From: Myxacorys chilensis ATA2-1-KO14
Lineage (GTDB): Bacteria > Cyanobacteriota > Cyanobacteriia > Leptolyngbyales > Leptolyngbyaceae
Assembly (NCBI GenBank): GCA_019359275.1
Contig: JAHHHP010000010.1
Span: 1 to 64,000, forward strand
Length of the DNA: 64,000 nt
Reading direction: 5' to 3'
Below the pieces are notes generated by a model. The model searched no databases. It was not told the origin of the DNA and saw only the letters and a list, made by a program, of their open reading frames with translations. Below are positions 18,339 through 28,479 of the stretch, one piece after another; position 1 is the first letter of the stretch, and each line of letters begins with the position of its first letter. The translations under genes and the position numbers were made by a program.

Positions 18339-18373
18339 GCCTGAAAATCCTTGCCTATGCTCATTTGACAGAA

Positions 18374-18402
18374 ATTCTACCATAGCAAAAACGACATGTC
18401 GC
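18374..18402 (-). promoter_or_regulatory. candidate promoter of trxA
   Basis: On the minus strand GCGACA (18397-18402) and TAGAAT (18374-18379) are 17 bases apart, and the -10 is preceded by TGG, an extended -10 form. The predicted start would be about 30 bases before the trxA ATG. Confidence 0.5.
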
Positions 18403-18851
18403 GGTTGCAGTGCATATACAAATAGATACAATTTTTGTCCTGAGGTAGGAGACAAAGATGCGGATGAAGGGAAATGAGATGAATAGACGAGGAACGCTTT
18501 CGGCAACGCTTCGCAGGGACAAAACAGAAGGATAGAAAAAAAATTATGGATGCGCGTGAGTCAGTCTTGCAAAGTCTTCCATCACGGTTCCCCTTCATCC
18601 CTCATCCTTCATCCCTTTTAAAAAGGAACCGCCTGAACCGGAGTTCAGGCGGAGTGTGGTGTGAGGAGTGAACGGAAACATGCGTCTCCGCTCCCTTTAT
18701 TGTAGACGACATATTTAGTTTTACCAGTGCTTCACAAAACGACAGGTAAACTCTTAAGAAAGCGATCAGAATCTAATCAGTGGTTCGCAGTTCTTAAAGT
18801 TTTTCGCGCGATGTTTGTAGTTAAAACTCATCGTACCTCAGAAAGACGGCT
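18403..18851. other. intergenic region upstream of trxA and downstream of guaB3
   Basis: About 450 bases without a convincing gene. It contains a terminator-like hairpin at 18629-18652 and a pyrimidine-rich stretch with repeated CATCC(C/T)T units near 18590-18615. Open frames here lack start sites and family resemblance. Confidence 0.5.
18616..18652 (-). terminator. terminator-like hairpin between guaB3 and trxA
   Basis: A perfect 10-bp stem CCGCCTGAAC / GTTCAGGCGG (18629-18638 and 18643-18652) with a 4-base loop. On the minus strand it is followed by TTCCTTTTT. It lies about 200 bases beyond the guaB3 stop, so it may end that transcript. Confidence 0.65.
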
Positions 18852-20030
18852 CTATTTGCCCATCCCCAATTGTTGTGCCTTTTGGTAGACTTTTCCTTCG
18901 GTTAATAACGATGGTGCAATCACAACTTCGACTTGCTGCATTTCCTTGATGTCTTTTGCTCCCAAGGTTCCCATACTGGTTTGCAGTGCCCCTAGTAGGT
19001 TGTGAGTGCCATCGTCTAACTGAGCCGGACCTCGCAAAATTTGCTCTAGGGTTCCAGTTGTGCCGACTCGGATGCGAGTTCCTCTTGGCAGAACTGGACT
19101 TGGCGTTGCCATACCCCAGTGAAACCCGCGTCCTGGTGCTTCTTGCGCTCTGGCAAAGGGCGATCCAATCATCACCGCATCTGCGCCGCAGGCTATACAT
19201 TTACAAATGTCGCCTCCGGTAATTAAACCTCCATCGGCGATCACCGGAATGTAGGCTCCAGTTTCGTGATAAAAATCATCGCGAGCTGCCGCGCAGTCTG
19301 CAACTGCCGTCGCCTGAGGAACACCAACCCCCAAAACACCACGAGAAGTACAAGCGGCACCCGGACCAATGCCAACCATAATGCCAGCAGCTCCTGCTTT
19401 AAGCAGGTTCATCGTTACGTCATAGGTCACGCAGTTGCCGAGAATGACGGGGATTGGCATGTCCTGACAAAACTTGGCAAGATCGAGCGGGGTAGTCGCG
19501 TCGGGTGAGAGATGGGCAGTCGAAACCACGGTGGCTTGAATAAAGAACAAATCGGCTCCTGCATTTGCCGCAATTTGTCCATAGTTCATCGCCGCGATCG
19601 GGGTTCCGCTCACTGCCGCAATGCCGCCCTGCTGCTTAATTTCTTGGATGCGCTTTTCGATTAACTCCGGCTTGATTGGCTGCGAATACAGTTCTTGCAT
19701 CAAAGGAACGAATTCGGTTGCCCCTACCGATGCAATGCGATCGAGAATCGGGTTGGGATCGTCGTAGCGCGTCTGCACGCCTTCTAAATTCAGCACCCCT
19801 AGTGCACCCAGCTTCGAGAGTTGAACTGCCATACCGACATCAACGACCCCATCCATTGCACTAGCGATGATCGGAATTTCTCGTTCGATGCCGCCAATGC
19901 TCCAGCGGGTATCTGCTAGTTTTGGATCGAGCGTCCGCCCTCCTGGAACTAGCGCAATTTCATCGAATCCGTAAGCCCTGCGAGCGGTTTTGCCCCTGCC
20001 AATTTGAATGTCCACGCCATTGTTCCCCAA
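18852..20030 (-). CDS. guaB3: GuaB3 family IMP dehydrogenase-related protein
   Basis: 392 residues of the IMPDH/GMP-reductase family. The phosphate-binding loop ([17 protein letters not shown]) and the catalytic loop [15 protein letters not shown] with its Cys are present. There is no CBS (Bateman) insertion, which separates this class from ordinary GuaB. GuaB3 proteins occur in cyanobacteria and actinobacteria; I recall IMP dehydrogenase activity reported for a cyanobacterial one, but this is from memory. The product would act in guanine nucleotide synthesis. The gene is divergent from sufU. Confidence 0.85.
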   Translation of the reverse strand: MGNNGVDIQIGRGKTARRAYGFDEIALVPGGRTLDPKLADTRWSIGGIEREIPIIASAMDGVVDVGMAVQLSKLGALGVLNLEGVQTRYDDPNPILDRIASVGATEFVPLMQELYSQPIKPELIEKRIQEIKQQGGIAAVSGTPIAAMNYGQIAANAGADLFFIQATVVSTAHLSPDATTPLDLAKFCQDMPIPVILGNCVTYDVTMNLLKAGAAGIMVGIGPGAACTSRGVLGVGVPQATAVADCAAARDDFYHETGAYIPVIADGGLITGGDICKCIACGADAVMIGSPFARAQEAPGRGFHWGMATPSPVLPRGTRIRVGTTGTLEQILRGPAQLDDGTHNLLGALQTSMGTLGAKDIKEMQQVEVVIAPSLLTEGKVYQKAQQLGMGK

Positions 20031-20192
20031 GAGTATTTGGATAGAGTATCAAATTTCAATTCCGATTGTGTGGGAAAAATGGGGTGTAGGGGAAACGCGA
20101 ATAGATTGGAGCGGGAGTCTTGCAGGGTCGATTAGGGGAGACCCTGATAGGATGGAATTAGAAATAGAGCTTGTGCAGAGAAAGAAAAACTC

Positions 20193-20657
20193 ATGACTAC
20201 GGGTAATTTACGCGATCTCTATCAGCAAGTTATTCTTGAGCGCTACAAAAAGCCCAAGTTTCGCGGCGTGACAGAGCCAGTTCATCGCCATCAGCGCGGG
20301 CACAATCCGTCCTGTGGCGATACGATCGAGTTGACGGTGCAGCTAAATGAAGCGGGCGATCGCATCGAAAATGTGCGGTTTGAGGGCGAAGGTTGTGCGA
20401 TCGCGATGGCATCCGCCGATCTAATGGCAGAAGCAATGCGCGGTAAAACGACTGAAGAAGCTCTAGAAATGGTGCAGCGCTTCCAAACGATGATGCAGGG
20501 TCAGGCTGAGTTTCCGACAGAACACCGGAAGCTCAATGTGATGCAAGGCGTCTCTCAATTCCCCGTCCGAATCAAATGTGCCACTCTAACCTGGCATACT
20601 TTGAAAGCCGCTTTAGAATCGTCTACTCAACCGGCTGAATTTGTCAGCAACGAATAA
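20193..20657 (+). CDS. sufU: SufU-type iron-sulfur cluster assembly protein
   Basis: 154 residues. The three conserved cysteines of the U-type scaffold are in NPSCGD, GEGCAIAMASADLM and RIKCATLTWHTLK, and the approximately 20-residue insertion before the third Cys (GQAEFPTEHRKLN) marks the SufU rather than IscU branch. SufU hands sulfur from SufS to the SufBCD complex using a zinc site. No suf partner genes are nearby. The gene opens a plus-strand series with ycf51 and the dehydrogenase. Confidence 0.92.
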   Translation: MTTGNLRDLYQQVILERYKKPKFRGVTEPVHRHQRGHNPSCGDTIELTVQLNEAGDRIENVRFEGEGCAIAMASADLMAEAMRGKTTEEALEMVQRFQTMMQGQAEFPTEHRKLNVMQGVSQFPVRIKCATLTWHTLKAALESSTQPAEFVSNE

Positions 20658-20683
20658 GGCGTTGTTCCTCTCCTTTCCCCACT

Positions 20684-21202
20684 ATGTTTGAAACTGATCA
20701 ACTCTTTACTAGCGCTCAATGGTCTGGCATTGCCACGATCGCCTTTGCGGTCTTCACGATTTTGGCGTTTCTGTTTAAGTGGGGCTTTCGCTTCCGATTG
20801 GTTGGGGCCACAGGCTTTATGACAGTTTTGACGGGCGGAATTTTTGCCCTTGCCCTTGCCCTTTATACCCGTCCTAGCATTCCGAACGCTGTGCATTACT
20901 CGCGGGTGTTCGATACTGGAGCTGCACAGATTGTGATTGTTGTGCCTCCCACCGTAACCGAGACTCAACTCGAAGCGACGATGCACCAAGCCTCTTTAGA
21001 TCTATTTTCACCTGGACGGTTATCGCAAGGCAGCAATCGCATGAAAATTCGTGTCCGCACGATTACGCATCCCAAGCCAGGCGTTTCTCAGCCATTATAT
21101 TTGGGTGAAGTTCAGCGATCGCTCTCCAAGCGTGACGATCCCCAAGCGACATTTGATATCTACCGCGATCGCGTGGCTCAGCTTTCTCAATCCAACGCTT
21201 AA
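20684..21202 (+). CDS. ycf51: Ycf51 family (DUF2518) membrane protein
   Basis: 172 residues with two N-terminal hydrophobic segments (SGIATIAFAVFTILAFLFKWG and FMTVLTGGIFALALALYTRP) and a soluble C-terminal part including VVPPTVTETQLEATMHQASLDLFSPGR. It matches the Ycf51 family, found in cyanobacteria and some plastids, whose function is not established. It follows sufU by 26 bases and precedes the next gene by nine, so co-transcription is likely. Confidence 0.85.
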   Translation: MFETDQLFTSAQWSGIATIAFAVFTILAFLFKWGFRFRLVGATGFMTVLTGGIFALALALYTRPSIPNAVHYSRVFDTGAAQIVIVVPPTVTETQLEATMHQASLDLFSPGRLSQGSNRMKIRVRTITHPKPGVSQPLYLGEVQRSLSKRDDPQATFDIYRDRVAQLSQSNA

Positions 21203-21211
21203 CGTTCTGAC

Positions 21212-22372
21212 ATGGCTACTGCAACTGATGCTTTGATCTCGCTGTCGATTGCCCCGGCTCAAGTGATTCGAGGATTTAATGCTTTAGAGCAGATGGGAGA
21301 CGCGATCGCCCGACTGGGATCACGTCCCTTAGTCGTGGGCGGAGATCGCACATTAGATCTGATTAAACCGCGCCTCAAGCCGCTCTTCAAAGCGCACCAT
21401 TTAGGAAGCGCCAAAATTTCCTACGGTAAAGACTGTAGTGAAACAGCCCTTCAATCGATGCAGCAAGCCGTTGCTGATCATCAAGCGGATCTGGTGATTG
21501 GGGTTGGGGGTGGTAAAGCTTTAGATGCCGCGAAACTGTTGGCATATCAGTGCAAGCTGCCGATTGTGACCATTCCAACGTCTGCGGCGACCTGTGCCGC
21601 TTGGACAGCCCTCTCGAACGTCTATTCCGAGCAACATGCGTTTCTCTATGATGTGGGCTTAGCGAAATGTCCAGACTTACTAGTTTTAGACTATAACTTG
21701 GTTGCAACGGCTCCTCAACGGACGCTTGTTGCAGGAATTGGAGACGCGATCGCCAAGTGGTACGAAGCCTCGGTCAGTAGTGGTCAATCGGATAAAACGC
21801 TCCTCATTGCTGCCGTTCAGCAAGCGAGAGTCCTGCGCGATATTCTGTTTCAAAAATCTGCGGCGGCCTTAAACGAACCGGGCGGAAAGGATTGGCAAGA
21901 GGTCGTAGACGCTTCAGTATTGATGGCAGGTGTGATTGGCGGCATCGGCGGGGCGCAGTGTCGCACGGTAGCGGCTCATGCGGTTCACAACGGACTGACG
22001 CATTTGCTCTCAAGTCATGGTGCGCTGCACGGTGAGAAAGTAGCATACGGAATTTTGGTGCAACTGCGGCTCGAAGAAATGGTTCAGGGTAATCAGCTTG
22101 CGGCAACTTCGCGGCAGCAGTTGCTTAAGTTTTATAGCGAGATCGGTTTGCCGCAGACCTTAGCCGATTTGGGGTTAAATGAGATTACGATCGCTGAACT
22201 AAATCATGCGGCGGATATCGCTTGTCTACCTGCTTCCGATCTGCATCGCTTGCCCTTTATGGTCGCTCCCTCTCAACTGATGGCCGCGATGGTTTCAACT
22301 ACGGCTCCTGCTTTGAGCGCAAAACCAGACATTATGGCGGTGTATCCTGAGCTACGTTCTGAGGTAGAATAG
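21212..22372 (+). CDS. iron-containing alcohol dehydrogenase family, glycerol dehydrogenase-like
   Basis: 386 residues. The GGG nucleotide motif appears as DLVIGVGGGKALDAAKLLAY, followed by PTSAATCAAWTALSNVYSE, and the metal-binding residues of the group III family fall in the Asp of GIGDAIAKWYE, VAAHAVHNGLTH and SHGALHGEKVAYG. This suits NAD-dependent oxidation of glycerol or a related polyol. The exact substrate is not known in cyanobacteria. It is nine bases behind ycf51 and 45 bases ahead of the aminotransferase. Confidence 0.85.
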   Translation: MATATDALISLSIAPAQVIRGFNALEQMGDAIARLGSRPLVVGGDRTLDLIKPRLKPLFKAHHLGSAKISYGKDCSETALQSMQQAVADHQADLVIGVGGGKALDAAKLLAYQCKLPIVTIPTSAATCAAWTALSNVYSEQHAFLYDVGLAKCPDLLVLDYNLVATAPQRTLVAGIGDAIAKWYEASVSSGQSDKTLLIAAVQQARVLRDILFQKSAAALNEPGGKDWQEVVDASVLMAGVIGGIGGAQCRTVAAHAVHNGLTHLLSSHGALHGEKVAYGILVQLRLEEMVQGNQLAATSRQQLLKFYSEIGLPQTLADLGLNEITIAELNHAADIACLPASDLHRLPFMVAPSQLMAAMVSTTAPALSAKPDIMAVYPELRSEVE

Positions 22373-22417
22373 CCAACCTGTAGCCGCTTTTTATCGTCAT
22401 TCATTCCTCACGTTCCC

Positions 22418-23620
22418 ATGAGCCTGTCTTGGATCTCGACTGCCGATCGCTTAAGTTCTCTGCCTCAATACGTGTTTGCTCGATTGGATGAGTTGAAAGC
22501 CAACGCGAGAGCGCAAGGGGTTGATCTGATTGATTTGGGAATGGGAAACCCAGATGGAGCGCCTCCAGCACCGATTATAGAAGCGGCAATCAGAGCGCTA
22601 GAAGACTCTCGAAATCATGGTTATCCTCCATTTGAAGGCACGGCAAATTTCCGCCGTGCAATTACCGACTGGTATGGTCGCCGCTACAATGTTGAGCTTG
22701 ATCCCGATGGTGAAGCACTGCCATTGCTAGGCTCGAAAGAAGGATTAACGCATCTCGCTTTGGCGTATATTAATCCAGGCGATCTGATTCTAGTTCCAAG
22801 TCCATCCTACCCGCCCCATTTTCGCGGTCCCTTAATTGCTGGAGCAGAACTTTACCCATTGGTTCTGACCGCAGAAAACGATTGGTTAATTGATTTAGCC
22901 GCCATTCCTGATGATGTCGCTAGGCGTGCAAAGATTCTCTATTTCAACTATCCGAGTAATCCAACGACTGCCACTGCACCCCGCGAATTTTTTAAGGACA
23001 TTGTTGCGTTTGCTCGCAAATATGAAATTTTGCTGGTTCACGATCAGGCGTATGCAGAACTTGCGTTTGATGGCTATCAGCCGACCAGCTTGCTAGAAAT
23101 TCCAGGCGCAAAAGAGATTGGGGTTGAATTTCACACGTTGTCAAAAACATACAATATGGCAGGCTGGCGCGTTGGGTTTGTGGTTGGCAATCGCCATGTC
23201 ATTCAAGGATTACGCACCCTCAAGACGAATTTAGATTACGGCATTTTCGCGGCTTTGCAAACCGCCGCCGAAACTGCTTTGCAATTACCTGACAAGTATG
23301 TGTTCGATGTGCAAGAACGCTACCGGGGCCGTCGAGATTTCTTAATTCAAGGCTTGTCAGAACTTGGATGGTCGATTCCTAAACCGAAAGCCACGATGTA
23401 TCTATGGATTCCTTGCCCGATTGGTATGGGATCAACTGATTTTGCGCTCTCGATGCTACAGCAAACGGGAGTGGTAGTGACGCCAGGAAATGCGTTTGGT
23501 GCAGGCGGCGAAGGCTATGTACGAATCAGTTTAATTGCCGAGTGCGATCGCTTGGGTGAAGCCCTCGACCGATTAAAGCAAGCTAACATCCGCTACGACA
23601 CCTCTAAAGTTGCAGTTTAG
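22418..23620 (+). CDS. class I/II PLP aminotransferase (AlaC / LL-DAP aminotransferase-like)
   Basis: 400 residues, fold type I. The Schiff-base lysine is in THLSKTYNMAGWRVGF-like sequence (HTLSKTYNMAGWRVGF near residue 240), with NYPSNPTTA and GEGYVRISLI giving the PLP and carboxylate-binding residues. The opening LSSLPQYVFARLDELKANA and DLGMGNPDGAPP place it in the cyanobacterial group usually annotated aspartate or LL-diaminopimelate aminotransferase. Substrate cannot be decided here. It ends the plus-strand run begun by sufU. Confidence 0.88.
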   Translation: MSLSWISTADRLSSLPQYVFARLDELKANARAQGVDLIDLGMGNPDGAPPAPIIEAAIRALEDSRNHGYPPFEGTANFRRAITDWYGRRYNVELDPDGEALPLLGSKEGLTHLALAYINPGDLILVPSPSYPPHFRGPLIAGAELYPLVLTAENDWLIDLAAIPDDVARRAKILYFNYPSNPTTATAPREFFKDIVAFARKYEILLVHDQAYAELAFDGYQPTSLLEIPGAKEIGVEFHTLSKTYNMAGWRVGFVVGNRHVIQGLRTLKTNLDYGIFAALQTAAETALQLPDKYVFDVQERYRGRRDFLIQGLSELGWSIPKPKATMYLWIPCPIGMGSTDFALSMLQQTGVVVTPGNAFGAGGEGYVRISLIAECDRLGEALDRLKQANIRYDTSKVAV

Positions 23621-23820
23621 ATAGAAACTCTGTAATACAAAAAAATCGCTACAACCGAAGACCAAGCGGTGTTTAAAGTGAAGCCGGAGTTTCGCTTTGT
23701 GCTCATAGTTTGGTGTGCAGGTGAAACTCTAATGCGGCTATCTCAATTAGTAACTCACCTAAAAATATAGGGTGGCAATAGATACCAACCCTAAACACCT
23801 AGACAAATTAATCGGCGATT

Positions 23821-24813
23821 TTACCGGAACATGCTGCTAACCGAGCTATCTTCGTGAATCCGCCAAATGGTTTCACCGAGGACGTTTGCCACCGAGAGAA
23901 TCGTCAATTGCGGAAAGCGATCTTTTTCAAGCACTGGAATCGTGTTTGTTACGATGACCTCTTCTAAAACGCCGCTCGATAAGCGCTCGATCGCAGGCGG
24001 CGAAAAGATTGCATGAGTAGCACAGGCATATACTTGGCGCGCTCCTTCTTGACGCAGTAGTTTCGCTCCTTCTGTGATCGTACCTGCGGTGTCAATCATG
24101 TCATCGACCAGCACTGCCGTTTTGCCTGCCACATCCCCAATCACATTCATGACTTCGGCGACATTATGGGCTTGACGTCGTTTGTCAATGATGGCTAACG
24201 GAGCGTCGTCGAGTTTTTTCGCTAAGGCTCTCGCCCGAGCAACCCCTCCGACATCTGGTGATACCACCACAATGTCGGGAAGTTGTTTGCTCTTAAGATA
24301 GTCGATCAGGGCTGGAGAACCATACACATGATCTAGCGGAATATCAAAATAGCCTTGGATTTGAGCCGCATGCAGATCCATCGCAAGAACGCGGTTTGCT
24401 CCAGCTTGTGCGATCAGATTGGCAGCTAACTTGGCGGTAATCGATTCTCGTCCCGCTGTTTTGCGATCGGCTCTCGCATAGCCATAGTAGGGCAGCACCG
24501 CCGTGATTTGCCTTGCAGATGCCCGCCGACAGGCATCAATCATAATCAGCAGTTCCATCAAGTGATCGTTTACGGGTCGGCACGTCGGCTGAATCAGGTA
24601 AACGTCACACCCTCGAATGGACTCTTGAATCTGAACGTAAAGCTCGCCGTCTGCAAACCGTTTCCGCACCATCGGACCGAGATCCATGCCTAGGTAGCGT
24701 GCAACTTCTTGAGAAAGCGCAATGTTCGCTGAGCCAGAAAGCAGCCGGAGACGATTATTGTCAGGCAGAGAAGGCAGAGTAGACAGAGGAGTGAGTGTTG
24801 CAGAACGGATCAC
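23821..24813 (-). CDS. prs: ribose-phosphate pyrophosphokinase
   Basis: 330 residues of class I PRPP synthase. LRLLSGSANIALSQEVARYL starts the family match; YYGYARADRKTAGRESITAK is the ATP-binding region, DLHAAQIQGYFDIPLDHVYG is the divalent-cation/flexible-loop signature, and VLVDDMIDTAGTITEGAKLL is the PRPP-binding loop. The product makes PRPP for nucleotide, histidine and tryptophan synthesis. A 20-residue N-terminal extension is common in cyanobacteria. Confidence 0.96.
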   Translation of the reverse strand: MIRSATLTPLSTLPSLPDNNRLRLLSGSANIALSQEVARYLGMDLGPMVRKRFADGELYVQIQESIRGCDVYLIQPTCRPVNDHLMELLIMIDACRRASARQITAVLPYYGYARADRKTAGRESITAKLAANLIAQAGANRVLAMDLHAAQIQGYFDIPLDHVYGSPALIDYLKSKQLPDIVVVSPDVGGVARARALAKKLDDAPLAIIDKRRQAHNVAEVMNVIGDVAGKTAVLVDDMIDTAGTITEGAKLLRQEGARQVYACATHAIFSPPAIERLSSGVLEEVIVTNTIPVLEKDRFPQLTILSVANVLGETIWRIHEDSSVSSMFR

Positions 24814-25255
24814 AGTAAGCCCTCAAACGCGTTCACCGCAATGTTATCACTGAGGCATTGAAACCGTCGCCTCAGTTTGTGCCGATCTAAACTGTTTGCT
24901 CCTTGAGAAAAGAGCAAATGCTTTATTAAGACTGGACTGCTGACCTGGTATAAAAGCTTGCTCAAAGATTCTTCATCCTGTCAGGAGAATTTGTAGATGT
25001 AGGTAGATGACCGAGGCAGCAGAGTTGTTAAATAATATTCAACGTCACTTATTCTGCCAAATTTGTTTCACGATCGCAATCTATTTCACCAATGATCTGA
25101 CCCTAGTATGCAGGGACAGTTTCTTCTAGTGAAGAATTGCTTTTCGTCTAAAAATGTGCTTTTCAATACCATTCTAGAGTTGCCACCTCACAATCTCAGA
25201 TCCACATTCTTTCCAGCTTTGAAAGTAGCCATATCAGAGTTAGACGCATCTAAAG
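24814..25255. other. intergenic region upstream of prs and downstream of moaA
   Basis: About 440 bases. It has two small hairpins: CTGAGGC / GCCTCAG at 24850-24875, followed by TTTG on the plus strand, and TTTGCTC / GAGCAAA at 24895-24918. These lie within the likely leader of prs on the minus strand. An open frame over 25108-25326 runs into moaA antisense and shows no protein character. Confidence 0.45.
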
Positions 25256-26242
25256 TCAGCCGCCGATTTGTGACATGGTGCGATCGTAGGTTCCTGTTGT
25301 GCCTGAGTCTCGCTGTTTGTAGTTAATTTCAGGCTTGAGCATGAGTAAATCACTCACCTGTTGTCGTAGTTCCACGGTCGAAACCCCTAATCTTAGAGCC
25401 GTTCGCAGGTCAAGCTGTCCAACTTCATTGAGCAAACATGGGCGTAACCATCCGTCTGCCGAGAGCCGCATTCGGTTACAGCGATCGCAGAAACATTCTG
25501 ACATTTGACTAATAAATCCTAGTGTCCCTTTTGCTCCAGGAATTTTGAATACATCAGCAGGGCCATTGCCTTTTACGTAAGCTTCGGTCAGTCCCCAGCG
25601 TTGCTTGACTTGCTGACGAATCGTTTCTGAGTCAATCCAGCCTTTGTTGTCAAATAATTCACTATTTCCGATAGGCATGAATTCGATGAATCGAATATGC
25701 CACTCGCGATCGCGACTTAGGGCAGCCAATTCTAGTACTTCGTGATCATTCACCCCTGGAATGACAACAACATTTAGCTTTAGGGGACTAAAGCCTATCT
25801 CATATGCCGCCTGAATGCCATTCCACACTTGCTGCCAGCGAGATCTCCCGCGTTGTCCAATAATTTTGTCGAAGGTTTCAGGCTCTAATGAATCGAGGCT
25901 GATGTTAATTCGCCGTAAGCCAGCGTTGTAAAGATCTTGCGCCATGCCAGAGAGCAAAAAGGCGTTCGTTGTCATGGAGAGATCTTGGGTTTGGGGTAGA
26001 GATGCGATCGCCCGCACAATGTCTACCACGCCGGGGCGAATGAGTGGTTCTCCTCCGGTCAATCGAAACCGAGTAAATCCGACGGGAATAAACACGTCTC
26101 GTAGCAGCGTCAGCAATTCATTCTGCGACAGCAAATTCTGTTGCAGGACGTAGTTGAGATCGGTTCCTTCGGGCATACAGTACTGACACCGGAAGTTGCA
26201 GCGATCGATCAGACTGATTCGGAGGTAATCAACTCGATTCAT
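25256..26242 (-). CDS. moaA: GTP 3',8-cyclase MoaA (molybdenum cofactor)
   Basis: 328 residues. The radical-SAM cluster motif is [13 protein letters not shown] near residue 14, and the second cluster motif is [20 protein letters not shown] near residue 250. [10 protein letters not shown] and [12 protein letters not shown] are further family markers. The enzyme converts GTP to 3',8-cyclo-GTP, the first step of molybdopterin synthesis. The usual C-terminal GG is visible at the very end (SQIGG). No other moa or moe gene is in the window. Confidence 0.95.
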   Translation of the reverse strand: MNRVDYLRISLIDRCNFRCQYCMPEGTDLNYVLQQNLLSQNELLTLLRDVFIPVGFTRFRLTGGEPLIRPGVVDIVRAIASLPQTQDLSMTTNAFLLSGMAQDLYNAGLRRINISLDSLEPETFDKIIGQRGRSRWQQVWNGIQAAYEIGFSPLKLNVVVIPGVNDHEVLELAALSRDREWHIRFIEFMPIGNSELFDNKGWIDSETIRQQVKQRWGLTEAYVKGNGPADVFKIPGAKGTLGFISQMSECFCDRCNRMRLSADGWLRPCLLNEVGQLDLRTALRLGVSTVELRQQVSDLLMLKPEINYKQRDSGTTGTYDRTMSQIGG

Positions 26243-26461
26243 ACCTTCATTGTGACTGATATGAGTGATTGCTTCAATTTTTAAGAAGCGATTGCTTCAA
26301 TTCTCAGAAAGAATTATGTAAGAGATGATGTAGAGACATTTGATCGGAGTGCCATCATCAGCCACTTCGAGCAGTATCACATCGAAGCGTCATGCTAAAC
26401 ACCTCATCCTACAATCTAAGCTAGGGCGAGAATCGCCTGCTGTGTCTATAAGGGTTTCAAC

Positions 26462-27664
26462 GTGCTATTGCTATGCCTTGTTCTGGGTTTGTCGCTGGTT
26501 GCGATCGCGCTGTTTTTCAATAATCTGCGTCGCTCTGCATCTCAAGCAATCTCCCTCGTTCCCGGTTCTGTTTCCGATTCGTTGCGCCAGACGTTACCCA
26601 AAATCTCAGTGATCATCCCGGCTTACAACGAAGCGCCTAACATTGAAACGTGCGTGATCTCTGTATTAGAGAGTACTGATTTAGCCGCCGATCAACTAGA
26701 AGTTTTGGTTGTCGATGACCAATCGACCGATGAAACCTTTGCGATCGTTGAACTGCTCCAATCCTCACGGCACGACGATCGCTTGAAACTCATCGCCGGA
26801 CAGCCTCGCCCCGTCAATCAAACTTGGATGGGCAAGAACTGGGCCTGTACTCAAGCAGTAGCACAGGCGACAGGCGACTATTTCTTATTCTTAGATGCTG
26901 ATGTGCAGCTTAAACCTGGCTGCTTAGAAACGACAGTCGCTTTTGCCCAGCAGGAACAGATCGACCTGCTGACCTTTTGGATGACGATCGTCTGCGCTTG
27001 TTTTGCAGAATGGATTGCCCAGCCGGTGATCGCAAATCTGCTGGCAGTCGGATATGAGTTTGCAAGCGTTAATGACCTGGATAATGAAAGGGTGTTTGCG
27101 GTCGGACCCTTTATGCTGTTTCGTCGCAGCGCGTATGAGCAGATTGGCGGACATCGTGCCGTGGCTGACTATGTGGTAGAAGACGTTGAACTAGGGCGAC
27201 GCATTAAGCAGCATCGCCTCAAACTCTGGTACGGCTTGGGTCATGAATTGGCACAGGTGAGAATGTATCAGTCGTTTTCGGCATTGTGGGAAGGATGGAC
27301 GAAAAATTGGCACTTGGGATCGAACCGAAATTGGCGTGCCACGCTTTACACAGCATCCATCACATTTTTGGTGTTTGCAGTGCCGCTCCTGGGACTGCTG
27401 ATTGCCGTTACAAGGGGCATTGTGGTTGGCTTTGATGGTTGGACGATTGCCGCAGCCGCGTTGGCTTTAATCGGCATAGTTCTGCACTACCCAATGCGGC
27501 GAGTGACTCAGCAATTGACGAACATTCCTCCACGGTACTGGTGGTTGGCGGGACTTGGCGGAATTGTAGTGAGCGCGATCGCAGTAGCGTCAATCATCAA
27601 AGTTGAAACCGGATGGGGTTGGACATGGCGCGGACGAGAACTTGTCAATCAGACTCCACGGTAA
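26462..27664 (+). CDS. family 2 glycosyltransferase, membrane-anchored
   Basis: 400 residues starting at GTG with AAGGG eight bases upstream. One hydrophobic segment leads (LLCLVLGLSLVAIALFF). The GT2 core has ISVIIPAYNEAPNIETC, VVDDQSTDETFA, FLFLDADVQLKPG (DxD) and VEDVELGRRIKQHRL, and three C-terminal hydrophobic segments follow. This form, with an N-terminal helix and a C-terminal membrane part, resembles the carotenoid or glycolipid glycosyltransferases of the CrtQ type; the acceptor is unknown. Confidence 0.85.
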   Translation: MLLLCLVLGLSLVAIALFFNNLRRSASQAISLVPGSVSDSLRQTLPKISVIIPAYNEAPNIETCVISVLESTDLAADQLEVLVVDDQSTDETFAIVELLQSSRHDDRLKLIAGQPRPVNQTWMGKNWACTQAVAQATGDYFLFLDADVQLKPGCLETTVAFAQQEQIDLLTFWMTIVCACFAEWIAQPVIANLLAVGYEFASVNDLDNERVFAVGPFMLFRRSAYEQIGGHRAVADYVVEDVELGRRIKQHRLKLWYGLGHELAQVRMYQSFSALWEGWTKNWHLGSNRNWRATLYTASITFLVFAVPLLGLLIAVTRGIVVGFDGWTIAAAALALIGIVLHYPMRRVTQQLTNIPPRYWWLAGLGGIVVSAIAVASIIKVETGWGWTWRGRELVNQTPR

Positions 27665-27672
27665 AAGCAAGA

Positions 27673-28428
27673 TCACACCACAAATTGGTCATTGCCACAC
27701 GTTGAACACTGGACATAATGCCCCTGCCATCGCACCGCTTCACCGCAGATCGGACAGTAAAACGTTAGCTGGCTATTGGCGATCGCCGCTGACTGATTCG
27801 CTTGATTCTGCCGTCGCCGTTTTTTCTGAGGTTCCGGTTGCGACGCGCTCGATAGATAAGAATCGCGGTAGGCACTGTCTGCCATCTGTTGTGCGTCCTC
27901 TCGACTCCAACGCCGCTCAGGTTTGAGCGTGGGAATTTGCCTGAATGGAGTCATCAAGGCATTGTTACCCGTCAAGGAGGCGATCGTAGCTGCGATCGCT
28001 TTACAACAACTTGCTGGAGTCTTCACCACCTGAGCCTCACTAAACCGGATCACAACCCACCCTTGATCCAGAAAAAACTGATTTCGAGCCGCATCTTTAG
28101 GGCAGTCCAACACGTGTAGCGGTTGCTTTGAAATGTGGCTATACGGTTCATCGACTTCAATATCAATGTGGAGCACACTTGAATCGATGTAGGCAAAATC
28201 AGGCACATACGGTTGCTGTAAACCAGAACGCTGAACCAGCAATCCGGTATAGATTTTGCCCGGAAAGTACTGCCACAAATCTCGTTCAAATTGGGTTTCT
28301 GAGTGACCTTTAGGAGCGCTATGGTGGATTCCGACAGGGCGAACCGTTTGACGTAAAATCTCTAATCGTTCCGTAGGGGTAAGCCTTTGCAGAGCGGGTG
28401 GAATCAAAATGGTTGGTAATTTTTCCAT
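27673..28428 (-). CDS. PD-(D/E)XK-like nuclease domain plus C-terminal zinc ribbon
   Basis: 251 residues. Residues about 40-145 resemble a DUF559/Vsr-type nuclease core: SETQFERDLWQYFP (Glu), QPYVPDFAYID (Asp), LHIDIEVDEPY (ExD) and a final LDQGWVVIRFSEAQV strand-helix. A basic linker (PQKKRRRQNQANQ) joins it to a zinc ribbon with CPICG and CSTCG. The pairing suggests a nucleic-acid-binding enzyme. I do not know a named family for the whole protein. It is convergent with the glycosyltransferase and divergent from uraD. Confidence 0.7.
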   Translation of the reverse strand: MEKLPTILIPPALQRLTPTERLEILRQTVRPVGIHHSAPKGHSETQFERDLWQYFPGKIYTGLLVQRSGLQQPYVPDFAYIDSSVLHIDIEVDEPYSHISKQPLHVLDCPKDAARNQFFLDQGWVVIRFSEAQVVKTPASCCKAIAATIASLTGNNALMTPFRQIPTLKPERRWSREDAQQMADSAYRDSYLSSASQPEPQKKRRRQNQANQSAAIANSQLTFYCPICGEAVRWQGHYVQCSTCGNDQFVV

Positions 28429-28479
28429 ATTTCCATTCTGCCGTTTTGCTTTATGGTGTAGGGGACAACGGCAACCATC

